19,254 bases of DNA, from the NCBI GenBank assembly GCA_905479845.1, contig CAJQOB010000288.1, forward strand, positions 1 through 19,254, given 5' to 3'. This DNA comes from an uncultured Flavobacteriales bacterium (GTDB lineage Bacteria; Bacteroidota; Bacteroidia; Flavobacteriales_D; Crocinitomicaceae). The notes under the pieces were generated by a model. The model made no database searches. It was not told the origin of the DNA and saw only the letters and a list, made by a program, of their open reading frames with translations. A program made the translations under genes and the position numbers. Numbering within the stretch: position 1 is the first letter of the stretch; each line of letters starts with the position of its first letter. This document shows, piece by piece, positions 6,770-14,303 of this stretch.

Positions 6770-8251
6770 TTAACTAAAAGCGAGTTCGAAACAGTCGTCA
6801 ACCTCTTTTTTCACATTCAAGGCGTACTTCTCGTCTTTGAATTGTACAATTCCTTCCACTAGATCAACAGTGTAATCCTTCGACCACTCCACAAAGTTCT
6901 CTGCCAAGGCCTCAATGCTATCCATAATGAACTCAACTTCTTCGTTTGACATCGTTGGGTGAATTGACATTCTGATCCAACCAGGTTTTGTAGAACAGTT
7001 TCCTTGGTTGATATCACTTGTTATTTGATCAGAAAGTGCCTGACTTACACCAAAGAGATAATGTCCGTATGTTCCAGCGCAGGAGCACCCTCCTCGTGTT
7101 TGAATCCCAAACCTATCATTCAAGAGCTTTACCCCCAAGTTATAATGGAGGTCATCAATATAAAATGAAATAACACCAAGTCGATCTTTGTGCTGTTCTG
7201 CAAGGATGTGCACGTTATTGATCTTTGATGTTCTCTCCCAAATGATTTCAATTAACTCTTCTTCGCGTTCCTTAATTTTATCAACGCCCATTTCATCCTT
7301 CAACTGCATACACATTGCTGCACGAATCGTTTGAATGAAAGCGGGAGTTCCTCCGTCTTCACGAGCCTCGATGTCGTCCGTGTATTTATGTCCACCCCAA
7401 GGATTTGTCCAATCAACTGTTCCTCCTCCAGGATGGTCTGGGATTTTATTCGTGTAAAGCGCACTGTTAAATACTAAAACACCTGTCGTTCCTGGTCCGC
7501 CAAGAAACTTATGCGGCGAGAAGTAGATCGCATCTAAATAGCGATCATTTTCGTCATCCTCGTGCATGTTGATTCCAATATAAGGTGCTGAACAGGCAAA
7601 ATCAACAAAACAAAGTCCACCGTGCTTGTGTGCGATTTCAGCAACATCCATGTAAGGTGTCACAATTCCAGTTACGTTGGAACAAGAAGTAATCGCCGCA
7701 ATCTTTCTGGATCGATCTGCGTATTGTTCGAAAGCTTTCTCGAAATTGGAAACAGAAACCAATCCTTCTTCGTCAGGGGAAACAACTACAACATCAGCAA
7801 TTGTTTCCAACCAAGATGTTTGATTCGAGTGATGCTCCATATGAGTCACAAAGACAATTGGCTTTTCATCTTCGCTGAGTTCAATCTTATCTCTAAAGGA
7901 CTCTTGAATTTTCAAACCTAAAATTCGTTGAAACTTATTCACCACTCCTGTCATGCCTGAACAAGTTGAAACAAGGACATCCTTCTCATTAGCACCAACA
8001 TGCTCTTTAATGATCTGCCGAGCCTTACTATAGGCGTAAGTGGTTTTCGATCCAGTATAATTAGTGTCGGTATGGGTATTTGCAACATAGGGTAGCACCT
8101 TCTTGAGTACGCGATCTTCAATCGGTTGATACATACGTCCACTGGCAGTCCAATCAGCGTAAACGATTCTGATCGATTCATGATAAGGCGTTTTCATTGT
8201 GTCATTATTACCAATGATATGCTTACCAAAGTTGTCGAAATAGTGCTCCAT
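6770..8251 (-). CDS. Class V aminotransferase / cysteine-desulfurase-like PLP enzyme
   Basis: A 493-aa PLP-dependent fold-type I enzyme of the class V group, to which cysteine desulfurases and selenocysteine lyases belong. The predicted Schiff-base lysine is Lys248 in YFSPHKFLGGPGTTGVLVF. HMEHHSN (about 138-144) supplies the ring-stacking histidine and VDFACSAPY (Asp217) binds the pyridine nitrogen. N-terminal IVYADWTASGR and NYTGSKTT are typical of the group. The position of the SufS catalytic-cysteine loop holds RGGCSCAGTYGHYLFG (Cys389, Cys391) instead of the SufS RxGHHCA motif, so it is a distinct subfamily. It is longer than SufS/IscS (about 400 aa), with a C-terminal extension. No suf or isc genes are adjacent, so iron-sulfur assembly cannot be assumed. 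The precise substrate is unknown. Confidence 0.85.
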   Translation of the reverse strand: MEHYFDNFGKHIIGNNDTMKTPYHESIRIVYADWTASGRMYQPIEDRVLKKVLPYVANTHTDTNYTGSKTTYAYSKARQIIKEHVGANEKDVLVSTCSGMTGVVNKFQRILGLKIQESFRDKIELSEDEKPIVFVTHMEHHSNQTSWLETIADVVVVSPDEEGLVSVSNFEKAFEQYADRSRKIAAITSCSNVTGIVTPYMDVAEIAHKHGGLCFVDFACSAPYIGINMHEDDENDRYLDAIYFSPHKFLGGPGTTGVLVFNSALYTNKIPDHPGGGTVDWTNPWGGHKYTDDIEAREDGGTPAFIQTIRAAMCMQLKDEMGVDKIKEREEELIEIIWERTSKINNVHILAEQHKDRLGVISFYIDDLHYNLGVKLLNDRFGIQTRGGCSCAGTYGHYLFGVSQALSDQITSDINQGNCSTKPGWIRMSIHPTMSNEEVEFIMDSIEALAENFVEWSKDYTVDLVEGIVQFKDEKYALNVKKEVDDCFELAFS

Positions 8252-8301
8252 ATTGTTAGTTTTCGAGAAAAGTAGGTGACAAAATCACGAATTGTCTACC
8301 G

Positions 8302-8309
8302 CAAAGATA
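8302..8309 (-). promoter_or_regulatory. -7 element upstream of the class V aminotransferase gene
   Basis: Read leftward the sequence is TATCTTTG, a full match to TAnnTTTG, 50 nt ahead of the ATG at 8251. I see no TTG at the proper distance, so only the -7 half is supported. The 133-bp gap at 8252-8384 shows nothing else. Confidence 0.45.
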
Positions 8310-8384
8310 CTTACCAAATAATAATGAATCTTGACGAAATTATCAAGAGATTAGCTCATTCTAGGATTTCTAAATCGGTTTAGA

Positions 8385-9287
8385 CTAATATTTATTCCTT
8401 GGGTGAAAAGAAATGATTGCTTCTTTTAAGAACTGCTGATCGAGATGTGTATAAATCTCCGTGGTTGTAATCGACTCGTGACCAAGCATTTCTTGAATCG
8501 CTCGTAAGTTCGCTCCTCCTTCTAACAAATGCGTTGCAAAGGAATGACGAAAAGTGTGTGGAGAGACGTTTTTTTGAAGTCCGATTTTTTCTGCTAAGTT
8601 TTTAATAATCGTAAAAATCATCACACGCGTGAGTTTCGCCCCTCTTCGATTCAGGAAAACATAGCTCTCGTTTCCTGGCTTTATTTTTTGATGGTTACGA
8701 ACTGAATTGGTATAGATTTCAAGCTCTTTTTTTACACTAGGACTCACTGGCACCAGTCGTTGTTTGTTTCCTTTTCCGATTACTCGAATGAAACCTTCGT
8801 CAAAAAACAACTGTTCGAATTCAAGGTTCACTAATTCAGAAACACGCAGTCCACAGCTGTACAGAGTTTCCAGAATAGCCTTGTTCCGATGTCCTTGATC
8901 CGTGCTCAAATCAATTGCCGCGATAAGCGCATCTATCTCCTCAATTGACAATACCTCTGGCAGCTTCCTCCCTATTCTTGGTGTTTCAATTAGTTCACTT
9001 GGGTCATTTTTCACTTCCCCTTCCAGCACCAAGAAATAGTAAAACTGCTTGATCCCGCTAATAATTCTTGACTGCGTTCGCGCACTTAAACCCAAGTCAT
9101 ACAGTTCGGTAACAAACTTTTTCAAATGATCCGAAGTAACGTCCGTAGGAGATAAATCCGACGTTGCGCAATAATCCATCAATTTCTTGACATCATTTTG
9201 ATAGGCAAAGATTGAATTCTCTGCTAGTCCTCGTTCTATTTTCAAGAATGAAACAAAATCCTTAATATAGCGGTTCCAAGACTGCAC
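8385..9287 (-). CDS. xerD: Site-specific tyrosine recombinase XerD
   Basis: Tyrosine recombinase that, with a partner Xer protein, resolves chromosome dimers at dif near the replication terminus. At 300 aa it has the standard length. An N-terminal SAM-like core-binding domain (about 1-90, IKDFVSFLKIERGLAENSI) precedes the catalytic domain. All six active-site residues are visible: Arg148 (CGLRVSEL), Lys172 (GKGNKQR), His244 and Arg247 (HTFRHSFATHLLEGG), His270 (MLGHESI) and the nucleophile Tyr279 (TTEIYTHL). The N-terminal domain and chromosomal setting fit a housekeeping Xer rather than a mobile integrase, though the XerC/XerD choice is less certain. The start codon is GTG at 9287, one base away from the divergent aroQ start; the residues after it fit the family. 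A candidate -7 box lies inside aroQ. Confidence 0.9.
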   Translation of the reverse strand: MQSWNRYIKDFVSFLKIERGLAENSIFAYQNDVKKLMDYCATSDLSPTDVTSDHLKKFVTELYDLGLSARTQSRIISGIKQFYYFLVLEGEVKNDPSELIETPRIGRKLPEVLSIEEIDALIAAIDLSTDQGHRNKAILETLYSCGLRVSELVNLEFEQLFFDEGFIRVIGKGNKQRLVPVSPSVKKELEIYTNSVRNHQKIKPGNESYVFLNRRGAKLTRVMIFTIIKNLAEKIGLQKNVSPHTFRHSFATHLLEGGANLRAIQEMLGHESITTTEIYTHLDQQFLKEAIISFHPRNKY

Positions 9288-9288
9288 T

Positions 9289-9699
9289 ATGCGATTATTG
9301 ATTATTAATGGACCAAATTTAAATTTAATTGGTCAACGTGAGAACGAAATATACGGGAATCAATCTTTTGAGGACTATTTCAACGCGCTAAAATCTCGTT
9401 CGAGTGCTGAATTGTCTTATTTCCAATCGAATATTGAAGGAGAATTGATCAATGCTCTTCAAAACTCAGATCACGATGGAATCATTTTCAATGCTGGAGG
9501 GTATACGCATACAAGTGTGGCGCTCAGAGACTGTGTGAAAGCAATCAAAGTTCCTGTTGTTGAAGTTCATATTTCGAATATTTCGGCGAGAGAAGAATTT
9601 CGACATACTTCTCTTCTATCTCCAGTAGTTCAAGGCTGCATTTTTGGATTTGGATTGGTTTCATATGACTTGGCGGTTGATTTCTTTTCGAAGAAGTAA
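9289..9699 (+). CDS. aroQ: 3-dehydroquinate dehydratase, type II
   Basis: Cytoplasmic enzyme that converts 3-dehydroquinate to 3-dehydroshikimate, the third step of the shikimate pathway to chorismate. At 136 aa it fits the small dodecameric type II family. The hallmark N-terminus LIINGPNLNLIGQRENEIYG contains Arg17 and the catalytic Tyr22. FQSNIEGELI follows at 45-54, then FNAGGYTHTSVALRD (Asn68/Ala69/Gly70 region) and VEVHISN with the catalytic-pair histidine His94. REEFRHTSLLSPV (Arg105 region) closes the substrate pocket. The ATG at 9289 is fixed by the conserved first strand and leaves only one base to the divergent xerD start. Its promoter must therefore lie inside the xerD coding region. 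A weak hairpin follows the stop codon. Confidence 0.95.
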   Translation: MRLLIINGPNLNLIGQRENEIYGNQSFEDYFNALKSRSSAELSYFQSNIEGELINALQNSDHDGIIFNAGGYTHTSVALRDCVKAIKVPVVEVHISNISAREEFRHTSLLSPVVQGCIFGFGLVSYDLAVDFFSKK

Positions 9700-9700
9700 G

Positions 9701-9734
9701 CTAAAGTCAGAAGTCAAGTGACTTAGTTTCTTTT
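9701..9734 (+). terminator. Weak intrinsic terminator after aroQ
   Basis: CTAAAGTCA (9701-9709) can pair with TGACTTAG (9719-9726), with one bulged A, followed by the pyrimidine-rich TTTCTTTT. The stem is AT-rich, so termination is only likely to be partial. Confidence 0.35.
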
Positions 9735-9737
9735 CCT

Positions 9738-9745
9738 TAAGTTTG
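9738..9745 (+). promoter_or_regulatory. -7 element of the TPR gene
   Basis: TAAGTTTG matches TAnnTTTG in full and lies 6 nt before the ATG at 9752. It covers the in-frame TTG at 9743, which argues that translation starts at the ATG and not at TTG. No clear -33 TTG is visible. Confidence 0.5.
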
Positions 9746-9751
9746 TTGAAT

Positions 9752-10426
9752 ATGAAAAGAACACTTATTGTTCCCACTATCATTGTCATCATCTTAATTG
9801 GACTTTTCTTTTGGAAAAAGCCTATCACGGCTTCTTTTGATTATGCTCAAGAGCTATCGGAAGAAGGAAAATACTCCGAATCGTTAGAAATTATCGAGAA
9901 ACTCTTAATAGAGAACCCGGAAAACGAACTCTTACTTATAGAACGTGGGGTGATGAAATCCTGCCTGAATGATGAAAAGGAAGCTCTATATACCTTCAAC
10001 AAAGTACTTGACAAAAATCCAGCAAACGATACGTGCCGAATTCGAAGAGTTTATAGCTACAATGTATTAGGGGATTTTGAAAAAGCTGAGGCGGATTTGA
10101 AAGTTCTAATTGAGTCTAAACGTCAAGGAAAAGACACTCCGATGTGGACAGACGATTCTGGTAAAGAATATGATTTTCATGTTTCCACAATTGAAATTGC
10201 CTATCAATATGGTATAGTACGAGCTGCAACAGGAAGGTTTCAAGAGGCTTACGATGATTTTTCTACTTGCATCAATCACCAATTTGAGCTTGCCGACTCC
10301 TACTATCGAAGAGAGGAAATATTGATTATGTTAGAGAATACTGATGACGGATGCGCAGACGTAAAAAAAGCTATTGAGCTGAACCACCCATATGGTCAGG
10401 ACCTAAGCAACCGTTTTTGTCCATAG
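9752..10426 (+). CDS. Membrane-anchored tetratricopeptide repeat protein
   Basis: A 224-aa protein with one N-terminal membrane helix (about residues 4-20, VPTIIVIILIGLFFW) followed by a soluble helical region, most likely facing the periplasm. TPR-like helix pairs can be seen at about 29-62 (YAQELSEEGKYSESLEIIEKLL), 63-91, 95-122 (GDFEKAEADLKVLI), 147-178 (GRFQEAYDDFSTCI) and 181-212. The usual TPR signature positions (small Gly/Ala at 8 and 20, Pro at 32) are kept. Such proteins act as protein-interaction scaffolds; no partner can be named. Two cysteines in the C-terminal part (201, 223) could form a disulfide. I chose the ATG at 9752 rather than TTG at 9743 because the promoter -7 box covers the TTG. 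Confidence 0.8.
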   Translation: MKRTLIVPTIIVIILIGLFFWKKPITASFDYAQELSEEGKYSESLEIIEKLLIENPENELLLIERGVMKSCLNDEKEALYTFNKVLDKNPANDTCRIRRVYSYNVLGDFEKAEADLKVLIESKRQGKDTPMWTDDSGKEYDFHVSTIEIAYQYGIVRAATGRFQEAYDDFSTCINHQFELADSYYRREEILIMLENTDDGCADVKKAIELNHPYGQDLSNRFCP

Positions 10427-10498
10427 AGCAAATTCTTCAATAGAGAAGGCTCTAAGATAGCTCGTTTCGAGTCATGTCGATCCAAGGAAAATTACTCG

Positions 10499-10506
10499 TA
10501 TTTTTG
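10499..10506 (+). promoter_or_regulatory. -7 element of menB
   Basis: TATTTTTG fits TAnnTTTG completely and is placed 19 nt before the menB ATG, giving a leader of roughly 14 nt. No convincing TTG is seen 17-23 nt upstream. Confidence 0.45.
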
Positions 10507-10525
10507 ATCATCAAAACAAACGAGA

Positions 10526-11368
10526 ATGAGCACACCCAATTGGCAAACAGTTAAAGAATACGAAGACATCACTTTCAAACACGCTGATGGTGTTGCACGA
10601 ATTGCATTCAATCGCCCTGAAGTTAGAAATGCGTTTCGACCGAAAACTGTAGATGAACTACTAGAAGCATTAATCATTTGTCACGAAAGCCAAGAAATTG
10701 GCGTTGTACTTATCACTGGAGAAGGGCCTTCTCCAAAAGACGGAGGTTGGGCATTCTGTTCAGGTGGTGATCAACGTGTTCGAGCAAAAAGAGGTTATGC
10801 TTATGCCGATGGCGTAAACAAATTCAACATCTTGGATGTTCAGCGACAAATTCGTTTCATGAACAAAGTCGTAATTGCTCTTGTTCCTGGTTGGGCAGTT
10901 GGTGGTGGACATAGCTTACACGTTGTGTGTGACCTAACAATTGCGAGTAAAGAACATGCTATTTTCATGCAATCCGATGCGAACGTTGCAAGTTTTGACG
11001 GAGGGTTCGGATCAGCCTATTTAGCGCGACAAGTTGGTCAAAAACGCGCTCGTGAGGTCTTCTTCCTTGAAATGGAATATACAGCTCAGGAAGCCTACGA
11101 AATGGGAATGATAAACAAGGTTGTACCACACGATCAATTGGATCAAGTAGGTTACGAATGGGGACAACGTATCATGACTAAGAGCCCAACGGCAATTAAA
11201 ATGCTTAAATTCGGGTTCAATCTTATTGACGATGGATTGGTCGGACAGCAAGTGTACGCTGGAGAAGCTACACGATTAGCGTACGCAACGGATGAAGCTG
11301 AAGAAGGACGTGATGCTTTCCTCGAAAAAAGAAAACCGAATTTTGGCAAGTTTCCGAAATTCCCATAA
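10526..11368 (+). CDS. menB: 1,4-dihydroxy-2-naphthoyl-CoA synthase MenB
   Basis: Crotonase-fold enzyme that closes the second ring in menaquinone synthesis, turning o-succinylbenzoyl-CoA into 1,4-dihydroxy-2-naphthoyl-CoA. At 280 aa it has the family length. The N-terminal CoA-binding strand IAFNRPEVRNAFRPKTV is typical. The oxyanion-hole segments GWAFCSGGDQRVR (about 74-86) and PGWAVGGGHSLHVVCDL (121-137), and the active-site stretch SDANVASFDGGFGSAYLARQ, are diagnostic for MenB rather than a general enoyl-CoA hydratase. Asp151 lies where bicarbonate-independent (type II) MenB enzymes carry an aspartate and E. coli has glycine; Asp158 is the second conserved acid. The C-terminal EEGRDAFLEKRKPNF tail is usual. 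No other men genes are in view. The downstream phosphatase-like gene starts 7 nt after its stop and is probably co-transcribed. Confidence 0.95.
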   Translation: MSTPNWQTVKEYEDITFKHADGVARIAFNRPEVRNAFRPKTVDELLEALIICHESQEIGVVLITGEGPSPKDGGWAFCSGGDQRVRAKRGYAYADGVNKFNILDVQRQIRFMNKVVIALVPGWAVGGGHSLHVVCDLTIASKEHAIFMQSDANVASFDGGFGSAYLARQVGQKRAREVFFLEMEYTAQEAYEMGMINKVVPHDQLDQVGYEWGQRIMTKSPTAIKMLKFGFNLIDDGLVGQQVYAGEATRLAYATDEAEEGRDAFLEKRKPNFGKFPKFP

Positions 11369-11375
11369 TTGACTT

Positions 11376-12326
11376 ATGAAACTACTCGCTCTTTTAGGAT
11401 TAATTGTCTTACTTTCTTCTTCGGGAGTGACCTCCATAGATTCTGGTAAAAAGCTTCCTGAACAAGCCTATTTAACCAAAAATGTAATAGTATTAGTCAT
11501 TGACGGGCCACGCTATTCAGAAACATTTGGAGATAGCACTTGTCAATACATTCCTCATTTGTCGAAAGAATTGGCTCCACAGGGTGTGTTGTTTACCAAT
11601 TTCAGAAACAACGGTAAAACAAACACAAATTCAGGTCATACCGCTATCACAACAGGGGTTTATCAAAACATTAAAAACAACGGGACTGAATTACCCAAAT
11701 ACCCGTCTTACTTTCAATACTACCTAAAGCAAAAGGAAGTACCGAAGGAAAAGGCTTGGATCGTTGCCAGTAAAGGAAAGCTAAACATCTTGGCAAATGC
11801 TCGCAAAAAAGGCTGGTTCAATTGCTTCATGCCTTCTGAATATTGCGGACCGAATGGAAATGGAAACGACTACTCACCAGACGAACGCACGTGGGAGGTT
11901 GTAATGAACAAACTGGAAATAGACAAACCGAGTTTGATGCTGATCAATTTATTGGAAGTTGACACACGTGGACATTCTAACGACTGGCCAAACTACTTGG
12001 AGGCAATTAAACGAACGGATGATTACGCTTTCCGTTTGTGGGAATACATTCAGAATAGCGATTACTACAAAGACAACACGACACTCATTATCACGAATGA
12101 TCACGGACGTCACATAGATGGGCGAAAAGATGGTTTCAAGGAACATGGTGATGGCTGCGAAGGCTGTCGAAGAATGTACATGCTTGCTTTAGGACCTGAC
12201 TTCAAAAAGGATCAAGTTGTTGAAGAAGAATATGAGCAAATAGATCTCTCCATGACAATAGCGAAGCTCATGAACTTCAGCATGCCGACTTCAAATGGAA
12301 AAGTGATTACGCCCTTGTTTGAATAA
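11376..12326 (+). CDS. Secreted alkaline-phosphatase-superfamily hydrolase
   Basis: A 316-aa two-metal hydrolase of the alkaline phosphatase / sulfatase / nucleotide-pyrophosphatase superfamily, probably periplasmic. A Sec signal peptide spans about residues 1-20. Predicted zinc ligands are Asp43 (VLVIDGPRY), Asp196 and His200 (EVDTRGHSN), Asp242 and His243 (TNDHGRH) and His257 (KEHGD). The nucleophile is probably Thr89 in NSGHTAITTG. There is no Cys/Ser-x-Pro-x-Arg sulfatase signature, so phosphodiesterase or phosphatase chemistry is more likely. A CEGC pair at 261-264 next to the active-site His could be a disulfide or extra metal site. It lies 7 nt behind menB, probably in the same transcript but with no obvious link to menaquinone. 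It ends 9 nt from the convergent nuclease gene. Confidence 0.85.
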   Translation: MKLLALLGLIVLLSSSGVTSIDSGKKLPEQAYLTKNVIVLVIDGPRYSETFGDSTCQYIPHLSKELAPQGVLFTNFRNNGKTNTNSGHTAITTGVYQNIKNNGTELPKYPSYFQYYLKQKEVPKEKAWIVASKGKLNILANARKKGWFNCFMPSEYCGPNGNGNDYSPDERTWEVVMNKLEIDKPSLMLINLLEVDTRGHSNDWPNYLEAIKRTDDYAFRLWEYIQNSDYYKDNTTLIITNDHGRHIDGRKDGFKEHGDGCEGCRRMYMLALGPDFKKDQVVEEEYEQIDLSMTIAKLMNFSMPTSNGKVITPLFE

Positions 12327-12335
12327 ATTGGACTT

Positions 12336-13199
12336 TTACATGTAATCGTAGGTTCTAGTTTCTTTCGACACCCTTGTCCACACAAGTCCTATTTCATTGT
12401 TCGTTTTTTCTTTATCAAGTTCGAAAACACCTCTAAACCTATATTGTACATCTCCGAGCATTCCCTTTACTCTCGCAAAGACTATTCTTCGTTGTCTATT
12501 GTCATTTAAACATGAACGGATGTGTGCGTGTCGCTTTTCAACACTCTCGATATTTCTTTCAATGATGAGCCCTTTACTTTCATCAAACTCATTTTCCCAT
12601 ACGCCATTTGGATATAATTTTGGGAACCAAATGAGTGTGTTTTCTTCAAATGGGTGGTTCGCTCCTGCTCTTTGGTAGCCTGCATAATTGAGGCCCATGC
12701 ATTTACATCCATCTACAATCTTTCTAAAGGCTACTTTATCATTGACGTGAATTTTTTTCTTTTTAATCCAAGTGTCAGGACTCATTTCAGCCTCCAAATC
12801 CCAATCTACCCACCGTTCTTCCTGCTTTTTCTCGGTTATTAATGATTTGATTTCAGTAATGACTTCGTCAATTTGCTGATTGATCTCTTCAATTGATTTA
12901 CTCGCTACATCAATTCGCTTTGGTTTAACACCAGTAGCATCTTCAAAATCCGCATCTCTCGCTTTGTCGGCTTCCATCTGGGTTAAATGATGCCCTTCGT
13001 CAATTTCAATGAAATAATTCATCTGTGGGAAGTACAAATCTGCAAGAGCTCTGCCGTTTGGACGCTTGACATATTGCTGCGTGATAAACTTGACATTCAA
13101 GTCGTCAACTCCATGGATTATTCGAGTAATGACATAATTCTCATAATCCTTCTTGTTTGTCCGAGAAATTTGACGTTTGATGTATTCCTTTTTATCCAT
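12336..13199 (-). CDS. Orphan Vsr-fold nuclease, PvuRts1I/AbaSI-like
   Basis: A 287-aa predicted endonuclease. Residues about 15-120 form a Vsr/DUF559-type PD-(D/E)xK domain. ADLYFPQMNYFIEIDEGHH contributes Asp54, Glu65, Asp67 and His70/71, followed by DKARDADFEDATGVKPKRIDV (Asp82/Arg81 and the closing strand). A linker leads to a C-terminal domain (about 140-287) with strands such as RIVFARVKG and VQYRFRGVFELDKEK, ending in VWTRVS. A Vsr-like nuclease followed by a reader domain is the layout of the PvuRts1I/AbaSI enzymes, which cut DNA containing (glucosylated) hydroxymethylcytosine using an SRA-like domain; the QQYVKR...ADLYFP spacing also fits. No methyltransferase is near, consistent with a stand-alone modification-dependent enzyme. 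The family assignment is inference; a nuclease fold is well supported. Confidence 0.7.
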   Translation of the reverse strand: MDKKEYIKRQISRTNKKDYENYVITRIIHGVDDLNVKFITQQYVKRPNGRALADLYFPQMNYFIEIDEGHHLTQMEADKARDADFEDATGVKPKRIDVASKSIEEINQQIDEVITEIKSLITEKKQEERWVDWDLEAEMSPDTWIKKKKIHVNDKVAFRKIVDGCKCMGLNYAGYQRAGANHPFEENTLIWFPKLYPNGVWENEFDESKGLIIERNIESVEKRHAHIRSCLNDNRQRRIVFARVKGMLGDVQYRFRGVFELDKEKTNNEIGLVWTRVSKETRTYDYM

Positions 13200-13262
13200 A
13201 GTTCGATTTGCCTAGCTCTAAATATACTAAGTAAACGATTCTTCTTTGATTCTGTGGTACAC

Positions 13263-13296
13263 AAAAAAAAGAGAGCTCATTTTCATAAGCCCTCTT
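13263..13296 (-). terminator. Rho-independent terminator after the SPFH gene
   Basis: Stem 13269-13277 with 13288-13296 (one A-C mismatch) and a 10-nt loop. The eight A residues at 13263-13270 become a T-run on the minus strand directly after the stem. It sits 27 nt beyond the stop codon of the leftward SPFH gene. Confidence 0.7.
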
Positions 13297-13322
13297 CTCA
13301 ATTTTATTGACTAATAAGTGTA

Positions 13323-14261
13323 TTACACGTTACTCTCGGGTCCATTTACATCATTATCCATTTGTTGACCAACGTACGTACCTTTAATTATTTGATCTTG
13401 AATATCTCTCATTCCCCCTGGTGAGTGAGGCATTAAGATCGATGAGTTCTTCGAACTTGCTCCGATATCTTTAATCGTGTCAAAGTACTGCGTCATCAAT
13501 ACGAATTGCATAATCTCCTCATGCGTAACATTGTCCATTGATTCTTTGAAATCCTGAACGGACTCTTTGAAACCACGCACAATTTCTAAACGCTGCTGTG
13601 CAATACCCTCACCGGATAAACGCTTCGACTCTGCCTCTGCTTCCGCTTCCTTTACAATACGGATCTTTTTGGCTTCAGCTTCTTCTAAAGCTGCTTCACG
13701 CTCACGTTTGGCTGCGTTAATTCTATTCATCGACTCCTTCACCTTGTGATCAGGATCAATATCTGTTATTAAGGCACGAATAATGTTGTAACCGTACTTT
13801 TCCATACTCGCGGCAATATTCTTTTGAACAGCAATGGCAATGTCATCTTTTTTCGCAAAGACATCATCCAGTTCCAATTTAGGAACCTCGGCACGCACAT
13901 CATCAAATACGTAGGACGCTATTTGATTCTTCGCATTATCCATCGAGTAATAAGCCTCTTTCACCATTTGTCGTCCAACAGAGTACTGCACCGAAACTTG
14001 CAAGTTGACGAATACATCGTCCTTCGTTTTGGTCTCAATTGTCACATCAAGCTGTTGTACCCTTAAATTCATTACCGCCGCTTTACGATCAATAAAGGGA
14101 ATAATAAATCCAAGTCCAGAGTGAGCTACACGTTGGAATTTACCAAAACGCTCAATGATATAAGCCGTTTGCTCCGTGACCATAATCACAGCCTTAAAAA
14201 TCAATATTAATAATATTACACCAAGTACAATGGGCACTATCGGTAGGTTTACTTCATCCAT
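13323..14261 (-). CDS. SPFH/band 7 (stomatin-like) membrane protein
   Basis: A 312-aa membrane-microdomain scaffold protein of the stomatin/prohibitin/flotillin group. One N-terminal hydrophobic helix (about residues 5-28) anchors it. The band 7 domain covers about 30-190 (TEQTAYIIERFGKFQRVAHSG, GLGFIIPFIDRK, DVFVNLQVSVQYSV, IRALITDIDPDHKV). An Ala/Glu/Lys-rich coiled coil follows (about 183-225, NAAKREREAALEEAEAKK), as in proteins that form large ring or cage oligomers. The sequence resembles the QmcA/HIR-type branch. The usual NfeD partner is not adjacent. It is bounded by a terminator downstream and by a divergent VOC gene upstream; the 164-bp gap between them holds a 35-bp imperfect palindrome. 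Confidence 0.9.
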   Translation of the reverse strand: MDEVNLPIVPIVLGVILLILIFKAVIMVTEQTAYIIERFGKFQRVAHSGLGFIIPFIDRKAAVMNLRVQQLDVTIETKTKDDVFVNLQVSVQYSVGRQMVKEAYYSMDNAKNQIASYVFDDVRAEVPKLELDDVFAKKDDIAIAVQKNIAASMEKYGYNIIRALITDIDPDHKVKESMNRINAAKREREAALEEAEAKKIRIVKEAEAEAESKRLSGEGIAQQRLEIVRGFKESVQDFKESMDNVTHEEIMQFVLMTQYFDTIKDIGASSKNSSILMPHSPGGMRDIQDQIIKGTYVGQQMDNDVNGPESNV

Positions 14262-14303
14262 TTAGTTAAATTTTTAGTTTGTTTCTCTGAAGATACTGAT
14301 TCT

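Noticed and set aside
6766..6801. Longer GNAT start at 6801
   Set aside because: The extra 12 residues overlap the upstream gene and precede the conserved first strand; the ATG at 6765 fits better.
10424..10452. AGAGC...GCTCT inverted repeat after the TPR gene as a possible terminator
   Set aside because: The stem has a 5-nt bulge and no T-tract follows on either strand.
13191..13199. TTATCCATA, close to a DnaA box, in a window that contains dnaA
   Set aside because: It is a single near-match formed by the start of the nuclease gene, more than 4 kb from dnaA, with no cluster of boxes or AT-rich unwinding element.
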